Shown piece by piece: positions 11,307 to 20,959 of a stretch of DNA of 64,000 bases. This stretch comes from Valencia hispanica (lineage: Eukaryota > Chordata > Actinopteri > Cyprinodontiformes > Valenciidae). The notes beneath the pieces are model-generated. The model was not told the origin of the DNA and searched no databases. It saw only the letters and a list, made by a program, of their open reading frames with translations. The stretch is from positions 4,479,634-4,543,633 of the forward strand of contig OY747712.1 of assembly GCA_963556495.2 (NCBI GenBank), read 5' to 3'. The stretch's first letter is position 1. Each line of letters begins with the position of its first letter. The position numbers and the translations under genes were made by a program.

Positions 11307-11870
11307 TTTTTTTTTTTTTTTTTATACCCTCAACAGAACAATCACCAACAAACAACAACACCATAACAACTTGTGTCAAAATAAATACAATAAGTGACAA
11401 GTATGGCAAAATGTGAATCCTTAATGTTTGTCATATCCCTCTTCTTCCCTATACCTTGTAAATACCATCTGTACCGCTGATTGAATTTGCTCATGGTTGG
11501 ACATTGACTGAACTCCTCTCCTACTTTGTTCCACTGTTTCACTCCACAAATTGAAATACAAAAGGTTTTTAAAGTTGTGCGTGCATACAGATGTTTTAGA
11601 TTCAGTTCCCCCCTCAGATTATATCCCCCTTCTCTCGGAAGAAAACATGCTTGAATATTTACTGGTAGTATGTCATTTGTTGCCCTGTACATGATTTGTG
11701 CTGTTTGAAAGTGTACCAGATCAGTGAGTTTCAGTATTTTTGATTTTGAGAATAAGGGGTTTGTATGTTCTCTGTATCACTGTTATGAATTATCCTGATT
11801 GCTCTTTTTGCAGAATCAACAGTGGTTTTAGTATTGCCCTAAATATCTGCACAGTAACTGGTAAAACGTT
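11307..11870 (-). mobile_element. 5'-truncated LINE with poly(A) tail, RT C-terminal remnant
   Basis: An 18-base T run at about 11307-11324 is the poly(A) tail of a minus-strand element. Upstream (minus) is an open frame, 11692-11342. It begins MYRATNDILPVN and contains YNLRGELNLKHLYARTTLKT and FCISICGVKQWNKV, a pattern I recognise from the C-terminus of fish LINE reverse transcriptases. A shifted frame before it reads LQKRAIRIIHN. The clade is different from the neighbouring L2, and the tail abuts the L2 5' end. Confidence 0.7.
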
Positions 11871-13461
11871 AAAACTCCTATGTACATCACTGAATATTCT
11901 GAAATTGTAATGAAATATAATCCTGTCTGGGCCTTCACTTTCATCTACGGATGTGGAGATTTGAAAGCCAGTAAGTGGGAAGGGTGCAAGCTAGGAAAAC
12001 AAAATGGCTGCCCTTTGTGTTTCACTACGCTACGGCAGATTACAGATGCCACAGAGGTTTAGCGTCTGCCATGATGTTAAGCATTTACAGGGGCGTTTAT
12101 AGGGATTGGCTGCCATCACCCTCAGCCAATCACAGCGGTTGCATTTCAGGACAGATGCTAGACGAAAGGAGACAAAACTATGACACCAAACTCAGTTCAT
12201 TCGTTCTCCCTGAATAAATCAGGGTGGTTAGGCAATATAGAGGTCAAAAAACTTTTATAGAATTTAAATAATTAATACTCCCCCCCCCCCCTGCACTATA
12301 TGCACTGGTAAATGTTTGCAGCAGTTTAAGAAGTTTAATGTCTGGTAGAGGATGATTCATCTTAGACAAGAGAATCAGTTTCTGTTAGGATTTCCCAACA
12401 TTTGAGGCGTCTTCAACGGATCAAAGATATCTGAACAGGCCTGTTTCATCCCACAGTCACTCAGTTTAGATGGTCAGTAGCCCTGCATTAGAAAAAAACC
12501 CAGTCCTGGTTGTATACTTTCAGGAGTCGTTATCTCCAGCCTGCAGCTCTCCAACCATGTTATTACCTTTCTTTATCTGTTTCTGTTATCCGTGATAAAT
12601 GTGTAGGCGACCGCGGTTCTTATAGGTCAACACAGAGTTGACTTCATAACGTGTCGGAGGGAGGGGGGGGGACGGATCAATACTGGCCGCTTTGGTAAAC
12701 TCGCTCTTTGATCCGTGACTCGGCTCAATCGAATGTCACCTGGAGGCGGATTTAGAAAGAGCCGCTGGGAGTTGAGTGGGTGGGGGGGTGATTCTACAGC
12801 CCACTCCACCATGACCCCCCCCCCCCCCCCCCATAGGGCTGCTGTAATGAGAGCCCTGTCAGCTGCATTGAAGGTCTTCAACAAATCCTCATCATCGACG
12901 GCCTGGTTGAGCCGAGGGCCTCGATGATGATCAGTGATGATGTGAGAGGAGAAGTACTGTCCAGGTATAATGAGGCGGTGCGTAAGGGTAAGGTAAGGGC
13001 GGCCGCCGATTAACGTCATTAGACTCATCAATATTGATTCCCATTTAAACTGAACTATTGATTTAATTAGATCTTTTTCTCAACATCATAACCAGAGATC
13101 TGACAGACAGAGGCAGAAACGGTCATCGTGGGAAACAGACGTTCGGCCTCGTTCCCACACAAGCTCTGTGTGTGTTTACAGCTGCAGGTCGGAACCCTGG
13201 AGGTCCAACAGCTTCTATGAAAGGACTTTTTCATCCAGCATAAAAGTGAATATATGTGACATTTTTAGATGTAACTTCATCTTATTTACGGCCGCTCACC
13301 TTTCAGCCCAGATCCGGTGTGTAGCGGTGAGGACGCGTCTAGTGACGTTAGGAGAAAGGAGAGAAGAGCAAACCGAATGAGGCTGTAGCTGCAGTCTGAG
13401 GCGTGTTCCTCAGGTGAAAGTCGCGGGGACGTTTTTCATGTATTAAATTGCATGAAAATTT
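11871..13461. other. No recognised gene; homopolymer tracts
   Basis: Contains C runs at about 12281-12292 and a clean 18-base C run at 12815-12832. A minus-strand open stretch at 13031-12627 exists only across the homopolymer and matches nothing. Sequence near 12950-13090 looks unique and may be conserved non-coding DNA. Confidence 0.45.
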
Positions 13462-13535
13462 TGGAGGACCAAAACTGACATAATTAAAAATGAAAGCAAA
13501 AATATATGTCTTTTGTTTCTCCTTTTCCTTATACG

Positions 13536-13861
13536 TGTCACGCTGCCCTATTCCTGCCTGATTGTCTTCACCTGTCTGTCTCATCATCCACACCTGATCC
13601 TACTCACCTCCTGCCTTTAAGACCCCTCACTTCCTTTCACTCCCGGCCGGATCATCCTTCCTCCTTCCTCCTAGTCCTCTATTGTCTTCATCCCCATGGT
13701 GTGTCGTCTTCCTGCCTCTTCGTTCCAGCCCGATGTCCAGTCTCTCAATTCCTGCCGTCGTCCTCTTCACCACCACCCTCATCATCACGTCCTTTAATAA
13801 ACATCCTCCACCTTCCTTCAGCGAGTGCGTTTGGGTCCATTCTCCACACACCCACGTGACA
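13536..13861 (+). repeat. 5' LTR (326 bp)
   Basis: Pyrimidine-rich LTR with AATAAA at 13796-13801. It is followed by GAATGATCCGG rather than a TGG-type primer site, so the tRNA primer is not identified. Confidence 0.93.
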
Positions 13862-13880
13862 GAATGATCCGGCCTTAAAC

Positions 13881-15233
13881 ATGGACCCAGCACTCGCCCG
13901 GGAGATCGCCGCCCTGCGCCAGGACGTCTGGGCTAACCTGGCCAGACTCGCTGCCTCTCCTCACCTCCCTGTGCGGGTCTCCGGAGCCGGGGAGATCCTC
14001 GGAGTGCTCCCTCACTTCCAGAGTGTCTTCTCGGCCCGGGAGCTCGCCGATCTGCGGCGCGAGGCGGAGAGGATTCGCCAGGAGGCGTTGGACCAGACTA
14101 TCGGTCCGCCCTCTCCGCCTCCACCATCTGGCCGTAGGCGACGGACCCGCCGAACCGGCGTTTCAGCGAGCGAGGAGCAGGGCAGCGCGGCCACACGGAC
14201 CACCAACGTCGGCTCGATCTCCGCGTGGCACCCACCGCCGGTTCTCTCCCCCGCCGTCTTTGTCCCTCCTCCAGCTGGCTCTTCGGGGGCTCCTCACATC
14301 AGGGAGGAGGACCTCTTCGAGTTTTTCTATGGGGACAAGACGGCCTACCTCTGCTCCAGGGGAGCGCCTCGCCGCAGACAGCGACGCCGCCGAGGTGGGG
14401 CCGCTCCCGGGGAAGTTCCGGCTCCGGTCCGTGAGCCCGTTCCAGCTCCAGAGCCCGCCGTTGTTGTGGCTGCCGTGTTTCTGGCGGTCACAGCGGCGGC
14501 TCTCCAGCGATGGACATTTCCCCATGCGTCGCTGGAGCTCCCGGGGAGGGTCAGGGAGGACCCGTCCCCGTCGCTGAAGCTCCCAGGGAGGGTCAGGGAG
14601 GGTCAGGGAGGACCCGTCCCCGTCACTGAAGCTCCCAGGGAGGGTCAGGGAGGACCCGTCCCCGTCGCTGAGGTCAGGGAGGACCCGTCCCCGTCGCTGA
14701 AGCTCCCAGGGAGGGTCAGGGAGGACCCGTCCCCGTCACTGGAGCCTCCAGAACCTTCGTCTGAGGAGGCGTCCGAGCCTCCAGACTCTCCGTCTGAGGA
14801 GGCGTCCGAGCCTCCAGACTCTCCGTCTGAGGAGGCGTCCGAGCCTCCAGACTCTCCGTCTCAGGAGGCGTCCGAGCCTCCAGACTCTCTTTGTCTTGGC
14901 CGACCTTTACCGGCCAGGCATCTTTGGCACTACCTGACCCTCAGAAGAGGACCTAAGGGCCGTCCGCCCGACCTCCGTCCAGCCAGAGGACGCCGCCGGG
15001 GCCGTCCGCCCGACCTCCGTCCAGCCAGAGGCCGCCGCCGAGGCCGTCCGCCCGACCTCCAGGTCCTCAGGGGCCGCCACCGGGGCCATCCGCCAGACTT
15101 CCAGGGGCGTACCCAAAGAGACTCGGGGCCCTCCTTCCGTGGGCCCCCTCCACCCACCCTGGCAAGGGTGCTTGTTTTTTTTCTCTTCCCTCTCTTTTTC
15201 ACTCTTTCCACGGTGTCTGGAATCCACCTTTAA
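13881..15233 (+). CDS. 450-codon repeat-bearing protein of the LTR element (gag position)
   Basis: The ORF starts 20 bp after the 5' LTR and stops at the polypurine tract, so it fills the whole interior. Residues 1-70 begin MDPALAREIAALRQDVW and look helical, as fish Gypsy gag proteins often begin. An arginine- and proline-rich stretch follows, then REEDLFEFFYGDKTAYL near residue 143. Three repeat arrays come after (LPGRVREDPSPSLK type, EEASEPPDSPS type, GRPPDLRPARGRRR type). The C-terminus, RVLVFFLFPLFFTLSTVSG, is hydrophobic. No capsid fold, zinc knuckle or enzyme motif is visible. The frame is intact and strongly GC-rich compared with its flanks. Function unknown; a gag-derived packaging protein is the likeliest reading. 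Confidence 0.7.
   Translation: MDPALAREIAALRQDVWANLARLAASPHLPVRVSGAGEILGVLPHFQSVFSARELADLRREAERIRQEALDQTIGPPSPPPPSGRRRRTRRTGVSASEEQGSAATRTTNVGSISAWHPPPVLSPAVFVPPPAGSSGAPHIREEDLFEFFYGDKTAYLCSRGAPRRRQRRRRGGAAPGEVPAPVREPVPAPEPAVVVAAVFLAVTAAALQRWTFPHASLELPGRVREDPSPSLKLPGRVREGQGGPVPVTEAPREGQGGPVPVAEVREDPSPSLKLPGRVREDPSPSLEPPEPSSEEASEPPDSPSEEASEPPDSPSEEASEPPDSPSQEASEPPDSLCLGRPLPARHLWHYLTLRRGPKGRPPDLRPARGRRRGRPPDLRPARGRRRGRPPDLQVLRGRHRGHPPDFQGRTQRDSGPSFRGPPPPTLARVLVFFLFPLFFTLSTVSGIHL
14536..14742 (+). repeat. 42-bp tandem array, read in two frames
   Basis: About five copies of a GCTCCCAGGGAGGGTCAGGG-type unit. A 10-bp partial duplication in the second copy shifts the frame, and a shortened copy near 14672 restores it. 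The repeats therefore appear as LPGRVREDPSPSLK and then as EGQGGPVPV. Confidence 0.85.
14763..14894 (+). repeat. 33-bp tandem array, four copies
   Basis: Unit GAGGAGGCGTCCGAGCCTCC plus 13 bp, encoding EEASEPPDSPS four times. The last copy has Gln for the first Glu. Confidence 0.9.
14957..15110 (+). repeat. 42-bp tandem array, about 3.5 copies
   Basis: Unit GGCCGTCCGCCCGACCTCCG plus 22 bp, encoding GRPPDLRPARGRRR. Later copies are diverged. Confidence 0.88.
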
Positions 15234-15234
15234 A

Positions 15235-15244
15235 GGGGGGGGGG
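15235..15244 (+). promoter_or_regulatory. Polypurine tract of the LTR element
   Basis: Ten G after AAA, three bases before the 3' LTR. In the family this primes plus-strand DNA synthesis. Confidence 0.8.
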
Positions 15245-15247
15245 TCC

Positions 15248-15574
15248 TGTCACGCTGCCCTATTCCTGCCTGATTGTCTTCACCTGTCTGTCTCATCATC
15301 CACACCTGATCCTACTCACCTCCTGCCTTTAAGACCCCTCACTTCCTTTCACTCCCGGCCGGATCATCCCTTCCTCCTTCCTCCTAGTCCTCTATTGTCT
15401 TCATCCCCATGGTGTGTCGTCTTCCTGCCTCTTCGTTCCAGCCCGATGTGCAGTCTCTCCATTCCTGCCGTCGTCCTCTTCACCACCACCCTCATCATCA
15501 CGTCCTTTAATAAACATCCTCCACCTTCCTTCAGCGAGTGCGTTTGGGTCCATTCTCCACACACCCACGTGACA
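15248..15574 (+). repeat. 3' LTR (327 bp)
   Basis: Same as the 5' LTR except for one extra C in the CATCCC run, GTGCAG for GTCCAG, and CTCCATT for CTCAATT. Confidence 0.93.
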
Positions 15575-15845
15575 ACAATACGTGCATTTTCGTCAAGAAA
15601 AATATATTTTTTGTTTTTACTTTACCTTATACATTGAATTTCGTCGGGGAAAAAAAAAAGTTTTCCTTTTCCTTATACATGCGTTCCTTGTTTTTACATT
15701 TCCTCGTCAGCTTCATTATGCAAATGAGGAGGGCTGCCCTTCTTGGTCCAGCTCCTCTACTATTGGTCAATAAACAGGAAGGAGCAGGATCCATGCGCAG
15801 ATTGATTGTGCATGCCTGCGCTTTTGGCTTCAGTTTAGCAACCAA

Positions 15846-16070
15846 AGTAATAATAATATTAATTAATAATTTTTATTTAATAGCGCCTTTCAGGACATGC
15901 AAGGTCGCTTCACAAGATAAAAACACAATAAAATCCAGTAGAATAAATAAGATAAATAAAAACAACATGGAAATAGTAAATTGTAAAGAGAAATCATAAG
16001 TTATAGGCAGTTTTAAAGAGATGAGTTTTGAGTCTGAGGGCGGTAAGTTATCAGCTAAGTGGTGTTTTGT
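15846..16070 (-). mobile_element. LINE 3'-end fragment inside the long-TIR element
   Basis: TTTTTATTTAATAGCGCCTT TCAGGACATGCAAGGTCGCT is the antisense form of a common fish LINE 3' end, preceded by TAA/ATT-rich target-like sequence. Only the terminal part is present. Confidence 0.5.
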
Positions 16071-16875
16071 AATTTTGTTGAAGAGTTTATTTATATTGTA
16101 ATCTCATTAGCATCCAGCGGTTCTACTCCACGAGCTCAAGGTCCCACCATAAGTCAAAGGAGCAGCACAAGTAAATGTTTTTGCCCTCCTTGACTTTGTT
16201 TTACATGCAAAACATTTGTTCTTGTTTTTATGTTTGGAAGTCAACAGCCTACTGTACGTGCGGTTTTATAGTGTTTTTCTAAGTTTTAACGCTTAAGTTG
16301 GGGATTTTACCTACGTTCACCCATTGGCGTACTTTTTTAAAGTGTAGACTGTTATAATTGTAGCTTCGGGCAGAAAACACGATTGAGCAGGTAACAGCGC
16401 AGTAACAGCTACAAGGGAAGCTGTTGGTGCCACTTTTAACTTTACAGACATTATAAGAGCAGCTGCGGCCGCCTCCTTCAAAAAGAAGAAATAGAAGAGC
16501 ATAGCTCGAGTTGTTCAGTTAAATGTGTGAGAATCTCTTTCTGTTGTTTGGACTGGGCTGATGATAAATGTTTTGTTCGTTGTGTGAATCGTTACTCGTG
16601 TTCTCAACATTTGCTGTCCCTGACAAAAAAAAAAAGGCCTGGATGTGTTGCTTTGCTGAAGATGATTCAAATAAAAAATAAACCAAGCTTTTTCTTAAAA
16701 AAAAAAAAAAAAAAAAAGGCAAGACAAGCGGAGAGTAAAAAGGCTGCAACATGAGCAAGAGAGACTGTGAGACATCATCAATCAGGATGAATATTAAAAA
16801 GGAAACGCTCATTGTAAAGACTTCTGCAATCGTCTGGGACATCTCTGGTACGACTTCACTTCCTATCAGTCAAGT
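16071..16875. other. Interior of long-TIR element, poly(A)-tailed segment
   Basis: An AAATAAAAAATAAA signal near 16669 lies 20-30 bases before a 21-base A run (16697-16717), with another A run at 16625-16635. This looks like a retroposed transcript end. A 61-codon open frame at 16751-16936 starts MSKRDCETSSIRMNIKKETL and runs into the right TIR. No transposase motif was recognised. Confidence 0.4.
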
Positions 16876-17305
16876 CCAAAAGCGCAGGCATGCACAATCA
16901 ATCTGCACATGGATCCTGCTCCTTCCTGTTTATTGACCAAGAAGGGCAGCCCTCCTCATTTGCATAATGAGGCAGAAATGCATAATGTAAAGTAAAAAGA
17001 GGAGTCGAGGGAATGTAAAAATAAGGAATGCACGTATAAGGAAAAGAAAAAGAAATTATATACATTTCTTGACGAAAATGCACGTATAAGGAAAAGAAAA
17101 AACAAAAGATATATATTTCTACTTTTATTTTTAATTATGTCAGTTTTGGTCCTCCATAGAACCCCTTAGAAAGACTGTTAAAGCTAGCATTTTGATTTAC
17201 TTTCACATTTTAAAGCATTGCTCAGTTCTTTAGCATGTTTGGCCACAGTGGAAGATTTGAAGAACTCCATGTGGCTCCAAAGCTGCAGGCTGCAGACCTC
17301 TGATT

Positions 17306-17902
17306 TAGGCCCCGCCTACACATGAGATGAAACCAGGTGCAGCAGCAAAGATATTCCATCCAACAGGCGCCTCATCCACAAGGAGCCGGCGTTTCAGAAC
17401 ACAGTAAACGATCACGTCTCCGTGGTTACGAGCTCTCCGGCATTTATCCTGACTAGATGATGTCGCCGCCTCATTCCCATATTTAACGGCCAACTCTGTG
17501 ATAAAGTAAACGAACATGGTACCGTGCGGTGTTGTGGTCCTAATAAAGCAAATACTGACCTTATTATGGACCCTATAATATATGATTTACAGTTCCTCCT
17601 CCATCAGCAGCAGCAGAAAATGGATGCGGAGAACCGCAGACTCCGTCTGCTTTAGAATAAAACTCATTTGATGCTAAATTTCTCCTGTTTGCCACCTGGT
17701 TGACTGCGCATGCTCAGTGTTGTTTTCTGCGTTTCTCTGGCAGTGTCAGAGCGCCACCAGCGGGCCCGACGTATGTACTGCAGCATCTTAAGCCGGTTCG
17801 TGTGAATTCATGTGGACAGACGTTTTAATAATTGTGGTGCTGTTTTTACAGACTCTGTTTTTGAAACTAGGCCCGTTTTGTCTGCGTGTAGAGCAGGCCT
17901 TA
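17306..17902. mobile_element. Probable MITE with TAGGCC-type terminal repeats
   Basis: The left end, TTAGGCCCCGCCTACACATG, and the reverse complement of the right end, TAAGGCCTGCTCTACACGCA, match with gaps. The interior has no coding sequence. Similar GGCC/TACAC ends are common in fish hAT-type MITEs. No clean 8-bp target duplication was seen. Confidence 0.5.
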
Positions 17903-18875
17903 GCTGTTGAGCCGAAGTCGAAGAAGTTCGAAGTCTTCCTCCTTCTTGAAACAGACCCACAACATGCTGCTAGCGCCACCATGAGTCACAGCTGAAACAC
18001 TGCTTTTAGATTCGTCTGCTTCTCCAGACCTCCCATTATTGTTCACTTTTGTTTCTTCTGGACACCGGACTTTTATTCAAATGACATTTGACATCTCGTC
18101 TGTGTGGACCGCTGTAGGTTTCAGTTCACTTCAAAGTGATGATTGTTGAATCTCTACTTGTTTCACAAAAGGTTATAAAAGACTTCTTTTTAGATATACA
18201 CTGAGCTGATTGTTCTAAGAACTGGTCAACGAGCCCTACAATTCTTCCTGCATGATTTTCTCACTTTTTTCTGCAATACATCCGGAGCCGATAGCAATCA
18301 GCGTCATTAGAGGCCGATTGTAACGGAGGAAGTTTCACGTGTTCATCGACTCAGCCTTCAATCATCAACGACAGGATGAATTCGGGGGTTAAGTCTCGGG
18401 AACTGAACGTCGTCTGTGACACATCTTGAGTCATTTTCTTAGCTCTTTGTGAACAGACAGGTGTCGTGGAGATGAAAATGTGTCTCCCTTTAAAAAGTAT
18501 TCATGCTTTCAACTTTCAATTAGTGAGACGGCTCTGTAACAGATGGAGAGGGGGGGAAAGTGATTTCCTCCTCAGCCCGTGATGTGAGTGAAAGTGGAAG
18601 GAGGCGAATGAATCCAGGCAGGAAATGGATTATCTGTAGGAAAATTCTTTAATGTTGTCGTGGAGGGAGTGATGGAGCTCAGGTTGTTTGATAAATACTC
18701 ACAGATCTCACTAGTAGGATCTCCACTTCAAGCTGCATCTGCATCATGTGTTTTATATCTGTATTTGTGGTGTTCAAAGCAGCGTCTGCTAAACAATACG
18801 AGGTGATTTACTGCTAAGTAAACCGATGAAATTAAGAACTACAAGAATTATTCCTGTTTTAGGTCCGTTAGGATG
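17903..18875. other. No recognised feature
   Basis: Unique-looking sequence. A short purine-rich tract lies near 18548. Nothing else could be supported. Confidence 0.5.
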
Positions 18876-19200
18876 ACCAACATTATCCTCAAATCAAGCT
18901 TCTTCCAACAGCTTGCTGGAGTTTTGGCCCATTCCTCCCAACAGAACGGAGTCAAGTTTGTAGAACCGAGGTCAGGACTTTGAGATGGGCCGCTTTGGGC
19001 CCAGGCTTTCACTTCCTGGTCTTGAGATGGGCCGCTTTGGGCCCAGGCTTTCACTTCCTGGTCTTGAGATGTTGCTTTTTGTTGCACCAGTTTCTCCCCC
19101 ACAACATGATGCTGCCACCGCCATACCTCACAGCTGGAATGCTCCTCCCAGGCTTGCAAACTTCCCCCTCATTCCTCCGAACGTGGCGATGGTCATCGGG
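18876..19200 (-). pseudogene. Tc1-like transposase fragment
   Basis: Antisense phrases typical of fish Tc1 transposase genes are present: GGCCCATTCCTCC near 18925, GAGATGTTGCTTTTTG near 19066, ACAACATGATGCTGCCACC near 19101 and CGATGGTCATC near 19188. Only the middle of the gene remains, with deletions and a 42-bp internal tandem duplication. No terminal repeats. Confidence 0.75.
18982..19065. repeat. 42-bp tandem duplication
   Basis: Two identical 42-bp copies starting GAGATGGGCCGCTTTGGGCC, inside the Tc1 remnant. Confidence 0.95.
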
Positions 19201-20631
19201 GCTACGGGAGTTGAGTAACGGCGTCCGCTGGATAGCTGTTTGCTTACTGTGGAAACTCCTGTGAAGCTAACGGCTAGCACGGCTGTCAGCTAGTGAAGCA
19301 GATGGTTAGCTAATTAGCCATATTTAGCTAGATGTAGAACAGTAAAATGTGAGTTGAAACCAGCTAAAGCATCATTACAACCAGTCGGAATATTTTGAAT
19401 TCATACATGATGAATTCATGATGTTATGTGGTTAAAATATGTTCACTGTTTCATGTTAAAATAATAAAAAATGTATACATGATGAAAAAAAGATGTATAA
19501 TCTAGAACATGTTCTTACTTCATGATGAGGGAAAATGTATAAAATTAATGTCTAAAACTGTAAATAATTACATGGAGAGGTTATCTCTACTTGTACATTT
19601 AAAAAATGTTTTAACTTTACGTAGCGATTGAATTTAATATTTCATTTGTGTTCATTTAATCGGTGTAGAAGGTGATAAAGATATTTTGTTGTTCTGCACA
19701 TTGTGTGTTGACTGTTTTTTTTGAGGGCCTCCAACTGACTGAAAGAAGTTTATGGATGTGATTCTGAGCCCGACCCAGACTGACGATTCCTGCTAACAGA
19801 CTGCAGGAATCCATGAACTCACCTTGGAATTCTCTGGATTTTTAGCCGATGAAATGCACATACACTCATACACACCCGGTTGGTGTACATTAGAGGTACA
19901 GACATTAGAAAGACAACGAAAGACTAATATCACAACAAGAACTGATCAAAGGAAACAAGAGATGTGAAGCAATTTATCCCCTTGGTCATTTTATTGTTTT
20001 TTGTTTGTTTTTTACAAAAAGAGCTCTATTTTGTTTGGGGAATTGTTCTTTTTTACTGTCAATGGAATAGTGTCCTCTGAAATATATATGTTATGAATTA
20101 CTGTTCACTACTATCAGTTTACTACTTACCAGATTCAGTAGTACTCCTTAGAAACTGGGTCTAATTAGCATTTATTTGTTTCAAATTTTAGCCCAAGTGC
20201 TACACACCAAAATATGTTTGTCTCTGAGACCTCCTACAAACATTTGTGAAAGTATAAGGGTCTCTCTCAGGGGCTCACTGTACTCCAGCGTTGTACTGTG
20301 ATAGGGCGCCAACTGTGCAATCAGTCCAGTCATGAAAGTGTCTTACTAATTCATACTTCACAATCAACAATGAGAGGTATTATAACAATTTGGAAGCAAT
20401 TGGAAATGACAGCAACTAAGCCTTGAGGTATAAAGGTCACATAAAACCACAGCAGAGATCCGCTGAGGCACATAGAGCAGAGGTCGTGACCTTTCTGCAG
20501 ACTCGACCTTTAAACTAGCTCTCCTGTAACCTGGATTGTAACAAAGGAGAAGTTTTTGGTCCATGTTTCCTGAAGCTCTGACTTTACAGACACGGTGCTC
20601 TTATTTTATCCTTACAACCTCTACAAATCAC
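19201..20631. other. No recognised feature
   Basis: AT-rich. A cluster of GCTAG motifs lies at 19266-19335. Confidence 0.5.
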
Positions 20632-20664
20632 TTTTATGTGGGTTCTGATATAACCCACATAAAA
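20632..20664. repeat. Perfect 13-bp hairpin, 7-nt loop
   Basis: TTTTATGTGGGTT at 20632-20644 pairs exactly with 20652-20664 around CTGATAT. Confidence 0.9.
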
Positions 20665-20959
20665 AAACGATTTCTTTATGTGTCGTTTATCTTTTTACTG
20701 AGGATGGGTCGGCTTATTAAAATATTATGGCAGTCATTAATTAGGGAAAAGCTAAACTACTGAGATGTTCCAAAGTTACTCTCCAACACTGTTGTCCAGT
20801 GGACTGAGATTAAATTAAAATCCGTAGCTTCTCTGAGCATCTATTTATCCATGACAGGTTTTAAGGAACAAAGAGAAAAAGCAGACCTAGTGGAGGACAG
20901 ACGAAATAGCGACAGGGCTGAAGCCCTATCTGAAACTCTTGTCAAGGAAAAAGCCCAGA
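20665..20959. other. No recognised feature
   Basis: No coding or repeat signal was recognised. Confidence 0.45.

Larger units (their letters stand above)
13536..15574 (+). mobile_element. Young non-autonomous LTR retrotransposon, complete
   Basis: Two LTRs (13536-13861 and 15248-15574) start TGTCACG and end CACGTGACA, giving TG..CA ends. They differ by two substitutions and one 1-bp indel. The interior of 1386 bp holds one ORF and a polypurine tract, AAAGGGGGGGGGG, near the 3' LTR. There is no protease, RT, RNase H or integrase. ATACG precedes the 5' LTR (13531-13535) and recurs at 15578-15582, three bases beyond the 3' LTR, consistent with a 5-bp target duplication plus an extra ACA. TGTCACG ends and the tract spacing resemble fish Gypsy elements, so it is probably mobilised by one in trans. 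Confidence 0.92.
13462..17156. mobile_element. Long-TIR DNA transposon carrying nested LTR element and LINE tail
   Basis: Outer ends are GGAGGACCAAAACTGACATA at 13463 and its reverse complement ending at 17155. The left repeat (13462-13535, continued at 15583-15827) matches the reverse complement of the right repeat (16876-17156) over about 280 bp. Shared blocks include TTCCTTATACGTGCATTTTC and GAGGAGGGCTGCCCTTCTTG. The left arm has an extra 20 bp (about 15752-15771) and is split by an LTR retrotransposon. The interior has no transposase. Superfamily is unassigned because no clear target duplication was found. Confidence 0.85.

Noticed and set aside
12281..12292. G-quadruplex or regulatory role for C/G runs
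   Set aside because: Single homopolymers without spaced G tracts; more likely slippage products.
12627..13031. 134-codon minus-strand frame
   Set aside because: It crosses an 18-base homopolymer, has no known domain and no splice sites that I trust.
14536..15110. CRISPR-like repeat array
   Set aside because: Repeats are contiguous without unique spacers, lie inside an ORF between LTRs, and the context is a fish genome.
13881..15233. Host proline-rich protein gene
   Set aside because: Exactly bounded by near-identical LTRs and a polypurine tract, so it belongs to the retrotransposon.
14012..15305. Antisense frames opposite the LTR-element ORF
   Set aside because: GC-rich shadow frames of the repeat arrays on the coding strand.
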